A stretch of DNA of 64,000 bases from Terrabacter aerolatus (lineage in GTDB: Bacteria; Actinomycetota; Actinomycetes; Actinomycetales; Dermatophilaceae): the NCBI RefSeq assembly GCF_007991735.1, contig NZ_BJYX01000014.1, positions 1 through 64,000 on the forward strand, given 5' to 3'. The position numbers and the translations under genes were made by a program. The notes beneath the pieces are model-generated. The model worked only from the letters and a program-made list of their open reading frames with translations. It was not told the DNA's origin and did not search any database. This document shows, in pieces, positions 26,040 through 35,668 of the stretch; the stretch's first letter is position 1; the number at the start of each line of letters is the position of its first letter.

Positions 26040-27452
26040 TCACTCGGCCGCCGCCTCGCGTTCCGTCTTGGGTGCCGGGTCGGATGCCGTGTCGGACGCC
26101 GTGGCCGGGTCGCCATGGGTGCCCCGATCGCCGACGGTCTCGCGATGGAACTCCGGGTCCGTCTCGCGATCGATCTCATCGGCGAGCTCGCTGTCGAACT
26201 CGCGGTCGATCTCATCGGCGAACTCGCTGTCGAACGTGTCGGCTCCGTCGAGGCCGGTCTCGGCGTGGCCGTCCGGTGCGGCAGCCGTCAGCGACTCGGA
26301 GTCGCCGGCCAGCAGCCCGTCGAGGGCTCCGTCGTCGAGCGCCTCGGCGCAGAGCCGGACGATGTCCATGACGTCGGCCTCGGGAGACACGGCCACGAGG
26401 TCGTGCGCCGAGCCCTCGAACTTCAGGGGTCGGACCGCCGAACCGAGCAGGAGCGGCACCGGGTCGGCGTGCGAGGGCCGCAGCGTGACGGCCTCACGGC
26501 TCAGGCTGCCGACGTAGATGGGCTCGAGGCCCTCGCCCGTCTCGAGCGGTCGGACGATGACGAGGTGCACGTCGTCGGCGGCGACGGCGACCGAGATGGC
26601 GCGTCGGGCAGCCGCGAGGGCGAACGACGCGAGGCCGCTGAGGTAGAGGGCGTTGCGCTCCGCGCGGGTGCGCCGACGCAGCATCCGGCGGCCGCTCGAC
26701 GAGAGCCCCGGCCCGCGCTCGGCGACGATGTCGGCGGACGGGTAGCGGGCGACGATGGTGACGTAGCCGCGGGCCGTGTCGGCGTCCCACCCGGCGTCGA
26801 CGCAGGTGCAGCCGCAGCCGGCGGCCTCGAACTCCGCCTCGAGCTCGGCGATGACGGCGCACCGGTCGTGACCGGAGAGCTCGTTCCACTGGTCGTCGAG
26901 CGCGGCGGCGCGATGCTGGGCGATGACGACCTGGGCGAGGTCGAGGGTTCGGCTGAAGCCGTCCGCCTCGGTCTCGGCGATCGCCTTGGCCTTGGTGCGC
27001 GCCGCGCGCTTGAACACCGACACCTGGGGCAGGGCAGCGCGGAAGGCCTTGCGCTCCAGCAGGGCCCGCTCCTTGGCGGGCATCGCCGCGGCCTCGGGAG
27101 GTTCGGGCCGACGACGCGGCGGGTGGTTCGCGAGGTGGAACGAGGTGAACGACTCCTCGATGGCGCTGAGCGCGTGCAGGTCTCCGGACGCCTGGGCCTG
27201 TCGGGCGCGGGTCTCGAGCTCGGCGAGCGTCAGGTGCTCGCCCTGGTCGGGGCCGGTGGTTCCGGAAGGGGTGCGCGCGCCGACGCCGGTGCCGACGTGC
27301 GTGCGGGCGGGGTCGTCGAGCGACGCCCGGAGCCCGGACGTGGTGGAGCTGAGCCGCACCTCGGGTGCGACCCTGAGCAGGACCTCCACCTCAGAGGTCC
27401 AGTCGACCGGCAGAGGCGAGCAGCCCGTCCAGCTCCCAGGCGCTCTCCGCAC
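26040..27452 (-). CDS. Paralog 2, C-terminal portion after a probable frameshift
   Basis: This frame encodes the domain shared with the upstream-numbered neighbour: RGYVTIVARYPSADIVAE, RRRTRAERNALYLSGLAS, DDVHLVIVRPLE and EPIYVGSLSREAVTLRPSH. Earlier, LETRARQAQASGDLHALSAI aligns with LARRALDARRGGDRDAALAV of paralog 1. It ends in an acidic tail with repeated DREFDSE-type units. The nominal GTG 27452 start has only a weak ribosome binding site. The expected N-terminal Trp-rich module lies just upstream in another frame and overlaps by 62 bases, so these are probably two pieces of one gene of about 600 codons. Confidence 0.65.
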   Translation of the reverse strand: MRRAPGSWTGCSPLPVDWTSEVEVLLRVAPEVRLSSTTSGLRASLDDPARTHVGTGVGARTPSGTTGPDQGEHLTLAELETRARQAQASGDLHALSAIEESFTSFHLANHPPRRRPEPPEAAAMPAKERALLERKAFRAALPQVSVFKRAARTKAKAIAETEADGFSRTLDLAQVVIAQHRAAALDDQWNELSGHDRCAVIAELEAEFEAAGCGCTCVDAGWDADTARGYVTIVARYPSADIVAERGPGLSSSGRRMLRRRTRAERNALYLSGLASFALAAARRAISVAVAADDVHLVIVRPLETGEGLEPIYVGSLSREAVTLRPSHADPVPLLLGSAVRPLKFEGSAHDLVAVSPEADVMDIVRLCAEALDDGALDGLLAGDSESLTAAAPDGHAETGLDGADTFDSEFADEIDREFDSELADEIDRETDPEFHRETVGDRGTHGDPATASDTASDPAPKTEREAAAE

Positions 27453-27840
27453 CCGCCCGCTGACGCGCGGGCTCGGCCACGGGGCCGGGAGACGTCGCAG
27501 CGACGAGCGAGTCCGCGCCGGCCCGGGCGCGCAGCCCGGCCAGCCAGCTCCCGCGGTCGGTGCCGTACGAGGCGGCCCCCGAGACCGGCTCCGCGACCTG
27601 CGCGGACGTCTGGAGTGAGGTCTGCGGCGAGGCGTACGTGGCTGCCGTCGAGCGGGGCGCGGTGCCGAAGCGGGGCGTGCCGGCCGTGCCCGCGTCGGGC
27701 CGACTCGGCTGCTCGACGAGCCAGAACGTCCAGCCGCGCGGGGGCGTCGGCCAGCTGGGGTCGGGCATCCAGTCGTCGTCCGGCACCCACGACGCCGACG
27801 GAACCGGCCACCCCGGAGGAGCGTTGAAGCGCACCGACAT
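27391..27840 (-). CDS. Paralog 2, N-terminal Trp/Pro-rich portion before a probable frameshift
   Basis: The frame starts ATG 27840 with MSVRFNAPPGWPVPSASWVP and ends the tryptophan ladder with GWTFW, closely matching the start of paralog 1. A linker then leads to DGLLASAGRLDL and a stop. In paralog 1 the equivalent AGVLAPGIRLSPLL continues into the globular part. Here the continuation (SEVEVLLRVAP) is found in the frame reached by skipping one base. Either a sequence error or a real frameshift is indicated. If real, the product would be a 149-residue orphan module. Confidence 0.6.
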   Translation of the reverse strand: MSVRFNAPPGWPVPSASWVPDDDWMPDPSWPTPPRGWTFWLVEQPSRPDAGTAGTPRFGTAPRSTAATYASPQTSLQTSAQVAEPVSGAASYGTDRGSWLAGLRARAGADSLVAATSPGPVAEPARQRAGAESAWELDGLLASAGRLDL

Positions 27841-28050
27841 GTCTACCCCTTTGACCCGAACCCTCACGGGACCGACCCTGACCTCGGCCCTCAGCCGCAC
27901 GCTACGACCAAAGCCGGTCAAAGTCTCCGAAATGGACAAAAACACCCCGCGCCCGCAGGTGCCCGGCGCGCACCCCCTCAGGGGCGGTTCGGGGGTGGCT
28001 CCGGGTCGACCCCGATGGGCTCGATCGCCCCCGGCCGCCACGCTGGACGC

Positions 28051-28731
28051 ATGACGACGAGCACGCTCATCCCCGCCCGCCCGGGCGGCACCGCGACGGC
28101 CGACACGGCATACGAGGCGTATGCCGTGTCGCCCACGAGTGCGACCGAGGTGGCCTCGCCGACGCGCGCCGTCGTGGATCGCGTGCCGCTGCTCGCCCTG
28201 CTCGCCCCGCTCGTGCTCTTCACGCACGGGATCGTCAGCTGGGTCGACGGGCTCGACAGCCTCGACGACACGGGTGTCCTCGGCGGCCTGGGCGGCCTCG
28301 AGGCCGCGCGTGAGGAGGGAGCGCTGTCGGTCGCAGCCGGCATCCTCCTCGTCGCCTCGGTGTCCGGGTTCGCCTGGCTGACAGTGGCGCTCGGCGCCCG
28401 GCTGCGATATCTGCCCCTGGCCCTGCCGACAGCCGTGCTGGCCGCGTTCGGCGCGGGAGCCACGGGTGCCGTCTGGGTCGGTCACGTCACCGGCCTGCTC
28501 GGCGACACCGTGCCGGCGGCGCTCTCGTCGGGTGGCGCGGTGCTCACGGGCGTGGCCCTCGCGGTCGTGCTGGTCGCTCTCGCCGTGGAGGGTCGACTGC
28601 CGGTCGGTTCGGTCGTCGTGGCGGCGGTGGCCGCGGGAGTCCTCCTGCTGCCCTGGGGTCTCGAGCCGCTGGGCGCCGTCCTCCTGCTCATCGCCTCGGG
28701 ACCGCTGACGAGGCAGCCAGAGGTGGGCTGA
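28051..28731 (+). CDS. Small multi-pass membrane protein of unknown function
   Basis: The 226-residue protein has a polar N-terminus of about 45 residues and then five or so hydrophobic helices (LLALLAPLVLFTHGIVSWVD; AGILLVASVSGFAWLTVALG; LALPTAVLAAFGAGATGAV; AVLTGVALAVVLVALAV; VVVAAVAAGVLLLPWG). No family is recognised. It is divergent from the paralog 2 gene. Codons 17-27 (DTAYEAYAVS) are encoded by a perfect 14-bp inverted repeat that would place a hairpin in the early mRNA. Confidence 0.75.
   Translation: MTTSTLIPARPGGTATADTAYEAYAVSPTSATEVASPTRAVVDRVPLLALLAPLVLFTHGIVSWVDGLDSLDDTGVLGGLGGLEAAREEGALSVAAGILLVASVSGFAWLTVALGARLRYLPLALPTAVLAAFGAGATGAVWVGHVTGLLGDTVPAALSSGGAVLTGVALAVVLVALAVEGRLPVGSVVVAAVAAGVLLLPWGLEPLGAVLLLIASGPLTRQPEVG
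28101..28131. repeat. Perfect 14-bp inverted repeat built on two CGGCATAC octamers
   Basis: CGACACGGCATACG (28101-28114) is followed by AGG and then its exact reverse complement (28118-28131). It lies inside the coding region near the start. The arms contain one octamer each, head to head. Confidence 0.95.
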
Positions 28732-28855
28732 TCCCGGGTTCGACCGAAACTGCCGAGGTCTCTCGACGAGCGAACCGGCCAGTAGCCCCCGAGGATGTCG
28801 AGGTGCGCCCGGAACGGGCGCATGCACCAGTCCCTCACACCATGGGAGCTCACAC

Positions 28856-30394
<1,539 letters not shown>

Positions 30395-30439
30395 CCGACC
30401 GGCTCTGCCTCACCGGACGCGGTGTTCGGTGTCGAGACC

Positions 30440-30455
30440 CCGTGGCACACCACGG
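30440..30455. terminator. Weak hairpin after the subtilase gene
   Basis: CCGTGG and CCACGG pair around a CACA loop and are followed by TTCCC. It lies between convergent genes (subtilase and MFS). The stem is short, so this is only a possible terminator. Confidence 0.35.
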
Positions 30456-30505
30456 TTCCCGGCACCGGACGCCGCGTTCGCGCGTTTCGGACGCGGTGGT
30501 GCAGC

Positions 30506-31810
30506 TCAGACGGGGTGGCGCACGGAACCCACCGAGCGCAGGGAGCGGACGGTGCGGGCGAGCAGGACGAGCGCGACGAGCTGGCTGACCGCCACGACGG
30601 CGACGAGCGCCGGCAGCGACCGGTCGTAGAGCCAGCCGGCCACGAGGCCGCCGGCGATCGCGAAGGCGCCCTGCACCCCGGCGAAGACGCCGTATGCCGT
30701 CGCGCGCCTCGGTGCCTCGACGACCTCCGCGACGAGTGCCTTCACCGTCGAGTCCTGCACCCCGTAGGCCAGGCCCCAGACACCGACCCCGACGAGCGAG
30801 AGCGGGACCGACCCGGCCAGCGCCAGCGGGGGCACGAGCGCCACGAGGATCGGCACGGCATACAGCACCGTGCCGCCGTAGCGGTCGTAGACGAGACCCA
30901 CCCCGAGCGCCGCGAGCGCCTCGACGGCCATGGCGCCGGCGTAGACGACGGGCACGGTGGCGACCGGGACGAGCCCGCCGACCGTCAGGTGGTAGCCGAT
31001 GATGCCGAACGTCACGAGGCCACCGGTCATGAGGCCGGCCGCGAAGGCGTAGCCGAAGAACTCGCGCGGCAACCCGGCACCGGCCGCGTCCGCGAACCAG
31101 CCGCGCAGACCGCCGCGCGCGGCCACCTCGCCCGGAACCGGTGACGTCGCCGGGCCGCCCACCGTCTCGACGTCGTAGACGGACGGGTCGGGCACCCGTG
31201 AGCGGATGACGGCCAGCAGCAGCATCGCCGCCGCCCCGGGGATCGCGAGGACGGCCATGCCCGGCCAGATGACCCCCGTCGCGGCGATGACCCCGGCGAC
31301 GAGGAGCGGCCCGGCGAAGGCACCGACCTGGTCGAGCGCCTTGTGCACGCCGAAGCCGCGGCCGCGTCCGACCGCCGACGCCACGTGGGCGAGCAGCGCC
31401 GACTTCGACGGGCTGCGGACGGCCTTGCCCGAGCGCTCGAGGAGGATGAGGACGGCGGCCACGACGAGGCCGGCACCCCCGATGAAGGGCGTCACGGCGA
31501 GCAGCGGCACGCAGACGGCGGTGAGGCCGTAGCCGGCGATCGTCAGGCCCCAGTAGCGCCCGGTCCGGTCGGCGAGCGGCCCGAAGACGAGCCGCAGCAC
31601 GAGGGCCATCGCCTCGCCGGCGCCGGTGACGAGACCGACGACGAGTGCGGACGCCCCGAGCGAGGCGAGCAGCGGGCCGTACATCGAACGCGCGCCCTCG
31701 TAGACCATGTCGGCCGCGAGGCTGACGAAGCCGAACCACCAGACGACCCGCCACGCCGACCAGCGTCCGGGGCTGCCGGTGGAGGGGGCAGCGGCAGTCG
31801 CGTCGGTCAT
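30506..31810 (-). CDS. MFS transporter
   Basis: The 434-residue protein has about twelve helices in two six-helix halves separated by a cytoplasmic loop near residues 205-240. The cytoplasmic loop 2-3 motif is present as FGPLADRTGRYWGL near residue 76, and a second-half equivalent as VYDRYGG. SGKAVRSPSKSALLAHV after helix 4 is often seen in a group of uncharacterised actinobacterial MFS exporters. Substrate is unknown. It is divergent from the pirin gene with only 49 bases between, so the two probably share regulation. Confidence 0.88.
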   Translation of the reverse strand: MTDATAAAPSTGSPGRWSAWRVVWWFGFVSLAADMVYEGARSMYGPLLASLGASALVVGLVTGAGEAMALVLRLVFGPLADRTGRYWGLTIAGYGLTAVCVPLLAVTPFIGGAGLVVAAVLILLERSGKAVRSPSKSALLAHVASAVGRGRGFGVHKALDQVGAFAGPLLVAGVIAATGVIWPGMAVLAIPGAAAMLLLAVIRSRVPDPSVYDVETVGGPATSPVPGEVAARGGLRGWFADAAGAGLPREFFGYAFAAGLMTGGLVTFGIIGYHLTVGGLVPVATVPVVYAGAMAVEALAALGVGLVYDRYGGTVLYAVPILVALVPPLALAGSVPLSLVGVGVWGLAYGVQDSTVKALVAEVVEAPRRATAYGVFAGVQGAFAIAGGLVAGWLYDRSLPALVAVVAVSQLVALVLLARTVRSLRSVGSVRHPV

Positions 31811-31847
31811 GCGGGCAAGGTAGCAACCGGATCTGCACGCCCGGGCC

Positions 31848-31853
31848 TAGCCT
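31848..31853 (+). promoter_or_regulatory. -10 box of a probable leaderless promoter for the pirin gene
   Basis: TAGCCT ends six bases before GTG 31860, and no ribosome binding site is present. This is leaderless spacing. Confidence 0.45.
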
Positions 31854-31859
31854 GATCGG

Positions 31860-32870
31860 GTGAGCAACCCCGACCGCCACCCGACCGAGGTCGTCTGCGC
31901 AGAGGACACGTCCCAGGGCTCGGCCGCGGCGCCCCCGGTCGTGCTGCCGTACCGCGAGGTGCCGCTCGGCGGTCCGCGCGCGATGCCGGTGCGCCGCAGC
32001 CTCCCCCAGCGCGAGCGCTCGCTCATCGGGGCATGGTGCTTCGTCGACCACTACGGGCCCGACGACGTGTCGCAGACCGGCGGCATGGTCGTGCCCGGCC
32101 ACCCGCACACCGGCCTGCAGACGGTGTCGTGGCTCTTCTCCGGCGAGGTCGAGCACCGCGACACGACCGGCGTGCACGCCGTCGTCCGCCCCGGCGAGCT
32201 CAACATCATGACGGCGGGGTCGGGCATCGCCCACTCGGAGTACTCGACCCCCGGGACGACGGTGCTGCACGGCGCGCAGCTGTGGGTCGCGCTGCCCGAG
32301 GCGGACCGGTTCACGGCACCGGGCTTCGAGCACTACGCGCCGCCCGTCAGCGAGGTCGACGGCGCCCGCGTCCTCGTCTTCCTCGGCTCGCTCTTCGGGC
32401 AGAGCTCGCCGGTGAGGATGTTCTCCGACCTCGTGGGCGCCGAGGTGACGCTCGCCGCCGGCACCTCGCTGACGTTCGAGGTCGACCCGGCCCACGAGCA
32501 CGGGCTGCTCTGCGACACGGGTCTCATCACCGTCGGGGACGTGACGGCCAAGCCCGGCGAGATCGCCTTCCACGCCACCGGCCCCGAGCGGATCACGGTC
32601 GAGGCAGGCCTCGACGAGCCTGCGCGCCTCCTCGTGCTCGGCGGCGCCCCCTTCGGCGAGCAGATCGTCATGTGGTGGAACTTCATCGGCCGCAGCCACG
32701 ACGAGGTCGTCGGCTTCCGCGAGGACTGGCAGCGCGAGCGCGCCTCCCGCGAGCAGGGGTCGTATGCCGTCGCGGAGCCCGGTTCGCGCTTCGGCACCTT
32801 CCCGGAGGCCTGGGACCACACCCTCCCCGCACCGGGCCTGCCCAACCTGAGGCTGCGCTCCCGCGGCTGA
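31860..32870 (+). CDS. Pirin-family protein
   Basis: The 336-residue bicupin has the pirin signature HPHTGLQTVSWLFSGEVEHRD (from residue 81), with metal-binding His, and later GSGIAHSEYS and a C-terminal pirin domain (HATGPERITVEAG; GAPFGEQIVMWWNFIG). Pirins bind iron; some oxidise flavonols such as quercetin and some act as redox sensors. The GTG start has no Shine-Dalgarno sequence and appears leaderless. It is divergent from the MFS gene. Confidence 0.9.
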   Translation: MSNPDRHPTEVVCAEDTSQGSAAAPPVVLPYREVPLGGPRAMPVRRSLPQRERSLIGAWCFVDHYGPDDVSQTGGMVVPGHPHTGLQTVSWLFSGEVEHRDTTGVHAVVRPGELNIMTAGSGIAHSEYSTPGTTVLHGAQLWVALPEADRFTAPGFEHYAPPVSEVDGARVLVFLGSLFGQSSPVRMFSDLVGAEVTLAAGTSLTFEVDPAHEHGLLCDTGLITVGDVTAKPGEIAFHATGPERITVEAGLDEPARLLVLGGAPFGEQIVMWWNFIGRSHDEVVGFREDWQRERASREQGSYAVAEPGSRFGTFPEAWDHTLPAPGLPNLRLRSRG

Positions 32871-32921
32871 CGACGTGTCGGGGTGCCCAATCGACATGGA
32901 CGAGCGCGCGCGCCGACCCCG

Positions 32922-33029
32922 TCGAGTGGGCACTTTCATGCCCCGTGTCCACAGGCACCGGGCGGGCAGCTGTGGGCAGGTCGCGACACAGTGCCCACTC
33001 GATGGGGGGAGGCCGATCGAGTGGGCGCT
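32922..33029. repeat. Three copies of an intergenic TCGAGTGGGCACT element
   Basis: TCGAGTGGGCACT (32922-32934) is followed by its exact inverse (32990-33002) and a third near-copy TCGAGTGGGCGCT (33017-33029). The second and third form a local stem (ATCGAGTGGG with CCCACTCGAT). They lie in the 207-base gap before the alcohol dehydrogenase gene. The same sequence forms the terminator stem at 42253-42288, so it is a small repeat family. Confidence 0.8.
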
Positions 33030-33077
33030 CTTGTCCAGGGTTTGGGGCCGGGCCGGTCGCAGGAGAAGGATGGGCGC

Positions 33078-34094
33078 ATGCGCGCGACGACCATCCATGC
33101 CCCCGGCGACATCCGCCTCTCCGACGTCCCCGACCCGACGATCGAGGCCCCGACCGACGCCATCGTGCGCGTGGTCGCCGGCTGCATCTGCGGCTCGGAC
33201 CTCTGGCCCTACCGCGGCGCCAACCCCATCGAGGCCGGTTCGACGATCGGCCACGAGGCCGTCGGCGTCGTCGAGGAGATCGGCGCCGACGTCCGGACCA
33301 TCAAGAAGGGCGACTTCGTCGTCATCCCCTTCGTCCACTGCGACAACACGTGCCCGCACTGCCTCGCCGGCATGACCTCGGTCTGCGACCACCAGGGCTG
33401 GACCGAGAGCGGCCAGGCCGAGCTCGTCCGCGTCAACCAGGCCGACGGCAGCCTCGTCGCCACCGACGGTCTGCCCGACGACGCCCTCATCCCCTCGCTG
33501 CTCACGCTCGCCGACGTCATGGCGACCGGCTGGCACGCCGCCGTCTCCTCGCGCGTGCGGCCCGGGGGCACCGCCGTCGTGATCGGCGACGGGGCCGTGG
33601 GCCTCTGCGGCGTCATCGCCGCCAAGGAGCTCGGTGCCGAGCGCATCGTCGCGATGTCGCGCCACGAGCCGCGTCAGGCGCTGGCCCGCGAGTTCGGCGC
33701 CACCCACGTCGTGGCCGAGCGCGACGACGCCGGCGTCGAGGCGATCATGGACCTGACCGGCGGCATCGGCGCCGACTCGGTGCTCGAGTGCGTCGGCACC
33801 GACCAGTCGATGAAGACCGCCTTCCGCATCGGGCGCCCCGGCTCGACGGTCGGCTTCGTCGGCGCCCCGCACGGCGTCGAGCTGCCGGTCCGCCAGATGT
33901 TCGTCCGCAACGTCGGCCTCGCCGGTGGCATGGCTCCCGTCCGCACCTACCTGCCCGACCTGCTGGCCCGAGTCGTCGACGGCCGCATCGACCCCGGCAA
34001 GGTCTTCGACCTGACGCTGCCCCTCGAGCAGGTCGCCGAGGGCTACCGGGCCATGGACGAGCGCCGCGCCGTCAAGGTGCTCCTGCGCCCCTGA
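33078..34094 (+). CDS. Zinc-dependent alcohol dehydrogenase (MDR family)
   Basis: The 338-residue protein has the catalytic zinc Cys in GCICGSDLWPYRG near residue 37, GHEAVGVVEEIG near 58, a structural zinc region with CDNTCPHCLAGMTSVC and an NAD(P)-binding fold (GDGAVGLCGVIAAKELG). It interconverts an alcohol and an aldehyde or ketone. AGGAGAAGG eight bases upstream selects ATG 33078. The upstream gap carries inverted intergenic repeats. Confidence 0.92.
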   Translation: MRATTIHAPGDIRLSDVPDPTIEAPTDAIVRVVAGCICGSDLWPYRGANPIEAGSTIGHEAVGVVEEIGADVRTIKKGDFVVIPFVHCDNTCPHCLAGMTSVCDHQGWTESGQAELVRVNQADGSLVATDGLPDDALIPSLLTLADVMATGWHAAVSSRVRPGGTAVVIGDGAVGLCGVIAAKELGAERIVAMSRHEPRQALAREFGATHVVAERDDAGVEAIMDLTGGIGADSVLECVGTDQSMKTAFRIGRPGSTVGFVGAPHGVELPVRQMFVRNVGLAGGMAPVRTYLPDLLARVVDGRIDPGKVFDLTLPLEQVAEGYRAMDERRAVKVLLRP

Positions 34095-34122
34095 GCGCCG
34101 CTCGGCCGCCCTCCCGCTCCAC

Positions 34123-34217
34123 CGATCGGGTATGCCGTGTGCACACCAAGCCGTGGACGTGCGGTCTCCGAATCCCGCACGTGACCCGCGAACCCGAGCA
34201 CACGGCATACCCCATCG
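34123..34217. repeat. Nested inverted repeat with two CGGCATAC octamers
   Basis: The outer arms (34123-34142 and 34198-34217) are 20 bp long and differ at one position; each holds a GTATGCCG octamer. Inside, ACGTGCGG (34157-34164) pairs with CCGCACGT (34175-34182). The structure fills the gap between the dehydrogenase stop and the hydrolase start. It could act as a terminator, a protein-binding site or a cruciform. Confidence 0.85.
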
Positions 34218-34222
34218 AGGCG

Positions 34223-34258
34223 ACCAGCAGAGCCACCAGCAGAGCCACGAGCAGAGCC
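34223..34258. repeat. 12-bp tandem repeat, three units, before the hydrolase start
   Basis: ACCAGCAGAGCC occurs twice exactly and once with one change, ending 18 bases before GTG 34277. The frame through it is open and would read TSRA repeats if translation began further upstream. Confidence 0.85.
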
Positions 34259-34276
34259 CGGAAGGCGGAGCAGCAC

Positions 34277-34954
34277 GTGACCCACGCGCGACTCATCGAC
34301 ACGGCGGCGCCCAGCGCGCCGCGGGGCGTCGCGCTCGTGCTGCACGGCGGAGCCGCTCGACGTCGCCCGATGCGGGTGAGCCCGACCCAGCTGTCGGTGC
34401 TGCGGATGCTGCCGATCGCCGCCCGCATCGCCAGCGTCGCGAAGGGCGAGCTGGCCGTGCTGCGGCTGCTCAACTCGACCCGCGGCTGGGACGCGCACCA
34501 CACGCCCGTCGACGACGTGCGCTGGGCGCTCGCCCAGGTCGCGGACCGCTTCGGCCCCGAGCTGCCGGTCGCCCTCGTCGGGCACTCGCTCGGCGGGCGC
34601 GCCGCCCTGCTCGCAGCCGCGGAGGAGCCCGTCGTCAGCGCCGTGGCGCTCAACCCCTGGGTCTATCCCACCGAGGGACGCCTCGACCTCAGCGGCCGCC
34701 GGATCCTCGTCGTGCACGGCGACGACGACCGCGTCGCCCGGCCGACGAACTCCGCCTCGGTGGCCCGTGACCTCGCCCGCACGGCCGACCGCGTCGGCTA
34801 CGTCACGGTCGAGGGGGGCAAGCACGCGATGCTGCGCCGGGGCAGGGTCTTCGACGGGCTCGCCGCCGACTTCACGGCGGCGACGCTGCTCGGCCGCCAC
34901 GCGGAGGGCGTCGTCGGGCGGGTCCTCGCGGGCGAGGACTGGGTCGACGTCTGA
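34277..34954 (+). CDS. Alpha/beta hydrolase
   Basis: The 225-residue protein has the nucleophile elbow GHSLGG near residue 100, an oxyanion-side LHGG near 22, an acid candidate in HGDDDRVA near 150 and a catalytic His in EGGKHAML near 185. This is a compact lipase/esterase-like hydrolase without a signal peptide. GTG 34277 follows GGCGGAG; the frame is open far upstream but overlaps other genes. Substrate is unknown. Confidence 0.85.
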   Translation: MTHARLIDTAAPSAPRGVALVLHGGAARRRPMRVSPTQLSVLRMLPIAARIASVAKGELAVLRLLNSTRGWDAHHTPVDDVRWALAQVADRFGPELPVALVGHSLGGRAALLAAAEEPVVSAVALNPWVYPTEGRLDLSGRRILVVHGDDDRVARPTNSASVARDLARTADRVGYVTVEGGKHAMLRRGRVFDGLAADFTAATLLGRHAEGVVGRVLAGEDWVDV

Positions 34955-35030
34955 GCCCGCCTCCCCGACGGGACGGCGCCGCACCCTTTTTGTAGGGTGG
35001 TGACCGTTAGGTCGCGCATGCGAACTTGCT

Positions 35031-35059
35031 TTGCAGACGTCCCATTGGGCCAATACAGT
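35031..35059 (+). promoter_or_regulatory. Sigma-70-like promoter for the DUF1801 gene
   Basis: TTGCAG (35031-35036) and TACAGT (35054-35059) are separated by 17 bases in an unusually A/T-rich stretch. They lie about 50 bases before the TTG start of the next gene. Confidence 0.5.
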
Positions 35060-35107
35060 CGGGTCAACCCCTCCAACGACCGGTCCGTAACTAGGTGAGG
35101 ACCTGGC

Positions 35108-35479
35108 TTGGCCCCGAGATTTGCGTCCGTCGACGACTACATCGCGTCCTACCCCGAGGAGACGCGAACCCAGCTTGCGGGTGTCCGACGTGCCATTCGC
35201 GAGGCGGCTCCGCATGCGGCCGAGAAGATCAGCTACGGCATGGCGACCTTCACCGTCGACGGCAAGCCCCTCATCTACTACGCCGGCTGGAAGAACCACG
35301 TCGGGCTCTACCCCGTGCCGACGGGTGACCGGACGTTCGAGCGGGCCATCGCGCCCTACCGGCGCGCCAAGGACACCGTGCGCTTCCCGATCAGCCGGCC
35401 CGTCCCGCTCGAGCTGATCGGGCAGATCACCGAGCTGTGCCTGCAGCGCCGCGCCGCCGCGGCCGACCAGTCGGAGTAG
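35108..35479 (+). CDS. DUF1801 (YdhG-like, frataxin-fold) protein
   Basis: The 123-residue protein matches DUF1801: FASVDDYIASYPEETRTQLA near the start, AAEKISYGMATFTVDGKPLI in the middle and YPVPTGDRTFERAIAPYRRA. The related Bacillus protein Fra (YdhG) is an iron chaperone; whether that applies here is unknown. The start is an uncommon TTG at 35108, supported by AGGTGAGG upstream and by the canonical N-terminus. Its stop codon lies in a 14-bp tandem repeat. Confidence 0.85.
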   Translation: MAPRFASVDDYIASYPEETRTQLAGVRRAIREAAPHAAEKISYGMATFTVDGKPLIYYAGWKNHVGLYPVPTGDRTFERAIAPYRRAKDTVRFPISRPVPLELIGQITELCLQRRAAAADQSE

Positions 35480-35527
35480 CGCCGTCCGAGTAGCACCGTC
35501 GGGGTAGGCCCGTCGGGGTAGCGCCAA
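35472..35527. repeat. 14-bp tandem repeat, four units, over the DUF1801 stop codon
   Basis: Four adjacent units follow the pattern CGGGGTAGCGCCGT with one to three changes each. The TAG of the first unit is the gene's stop, so each copy adds another TAG. Confidence 0.85.
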
Positions 35528-35668
35528 AGACCTGGAAAAGAATTCGGTGGAACCCCAATCCAGCGGTGGCGGTGGTGGCGAACCCCCGCGCGGAGACGGT
35601 CGACGACGACCCCCCGTCTGAAGCAGAGCAGGATGGACGGCTTGTCTCCTCGTCAAGGAGGAACACAG

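Noticed and set aside
35520-35668. ECF-type promoter (GGAAC at 35549) for the CHRD gene
   Set aside because: A GGAAC element is present but no matching -10 (CGTT/GTC type) was found at the right distance.
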